From the NCBI RefSeq assembly GCF_007995245.1, contig NZ_VCBA01000005.1, positions 1 through 64,000 on the forward strand: a DNA stretch of 64,000 nt, in the 5' to 3' direction. Of the stretch, positions 63,786-64,000 are shown one piece after another; positions within the stretch are counted from its first letter, which is position 1, and each line of letters opens with the position of its first letter. A model generated the notes under the pieces. That model saw only the letters and a list, made by a program, of their open reading frames with translations, ran no database searches and was not told the DNA's origin. Source of the stretch: Tateyamaria sp. syn59 (GTDB taxonomy: Bacteria > Pseudomonadota > Alphaproteobacteria > Rhodobacterales > Rhodobacteraceae). Made by a program: the position numbers and the translations under genes.

Positions 63786-64000
63786 TCAGCTCAACGCCTC
63801 TTCCGCCGCTGCGCCCAGGCGCAACAGCGCCTCTTCCCCGTCCCGAAATCCCATCAGCATAATTCCGCAACTCGGCACACCGGTGGGGAGGGTCAACGCA
63901 CAAATCCCCATCAAATTGCCCACCCTTGTATTGCGCAGGGCCAGCAGGTTCTCGGTTTTGTAGTACTCACTGTCACTGTTCAACCGATCCAGGTTCGGCG
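63786..64000 (-). CDS. amidase, C-terminal part (runs off the window)
   Basis: Only the last 71 or so residues are in view. TRVGNLMGICALTLPTGVPSCGIMLMG is the conserved C-terminal block of amidase-signature enzymes (GatA/acetamidase/allophanate hydrolase type). The catalytic Ser-Ser-Lys part lies beyond position 64000. The substrate cannot be inferred. The 3' end is followed by copy A of the hairpin repeat. Confidence 0.8.
   Translation of the reverse strand, partial: PNLDRLNSDSEYYKTENLLALRNTRVGNLMGICALTLPTGVPSCGIMLMGFRDGEEALLRLGAAAEEALS

Noticed and set aside
1-64000. tRNA, rRNA, CRISPR array or prophage
   Set aside because: No cloverleaf, rRNA block, regularly spaced repeat array, integrase or phage structural gene was seen on reading; short tRNAs could still be missed without a covariance-model scan.

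Overview
The window looks like a chromosomal segment of a marine alphaproteobacterium of the Rhodobacterales (Roseobacter group). The evidence is high GC, dense gene packing with frequent 1-4 bp stop/start overlaps, and a gene set characteristic of that order: rsmB-heparinase-purH-lspA-DUF3035-M16-M16, DUF1674, ftsK-lolA, a DMGDH/SARDH-type betaine demethylation block, and an ALDH16-type dehydrogenase. No species call is made. No rRNA, tRNA, CRISPR, integrase or intact insertion sequence was recognised.

Left third (0.2-18.97 kb). A class III aminotransferase is divergent from an NMT1/SsuA-like ABC importer. It is followed by a ureide catabolism block: ureidoglycolate lyase, a ureidoglycine aminohydrolase-like bicupin, a fused allantoinase/OHCU decarboxylase, and 5-hydroxyisourate hydrolase. 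Together these would take 5-hydroxyisourate through allantoin to glyoxylate and urea/ammonia, but uricase and the allantoate-hydrolysing enzyme are not here. Next is a four-gene TroABCD-like Mn/Zn importer behind two Fur-family operator-like palindromes. A DUF4173-response regulator-histidine kinase operon follows, and divergent from it is deoC with an ALDH16-type two-domain dehydrogenase, a probable deoxyribose/aldehyde module.

Middle (19-44.9 kb). A long minus-strand housekeeping operon runs rsmB to two M16 peptidases. dapB and a small secreted protein follow. Then comes the rbfA-truB-rpsO-pnp translation/RNA-decay cluster, interrupted by accessory genes: NAGPA-like, MATE, a four-helix membrane protein, DUF1643, an anchored RTX protein, a 54-aa membrane peptide and an ASCH protein. 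pnp has a long stem in its leader. After it come a glycosyltransferase, 1-Cys peroxiredoxin, aldehyde dehydrogenase, an RluA-type pseudouridine synthase, a secreted esterase and RarD.

Right third (44.9-64 kb). A minus-strand block carries sarcosine dehydrogenase-like, betaine-homocysteine methyltransferase-like, dimethylglycine dehydrogenase-like, GFA-domain, LysE and XRE-cupin genes, which suggests glycine betaine to glycine demethylation with formaldehyde handling. The regulator gene has a perfect 10-bp inverted repeat at its own start. Upstream are a free-methionine-sulfoxide reductase and a thiolase. A STAS/anti-sigma kinase pair, gamma-glutamyltransferase, HspQ, an AEC transporter, a lytic transglycosylase-like lipoprotein, LolA, FtsK, a DapC-like aminotransferase and the 3' end of an amidase complete the window.

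An interspersed hairpin-bearing repeat recurs at 3' ends of genes (about 4.3, 19.0, 42.0, 52.9 and 63.7 kb). I see no obvious wholly new defence or mobile system. The best leads are the regulatory DNA/RNA structures and the pathway clusters.
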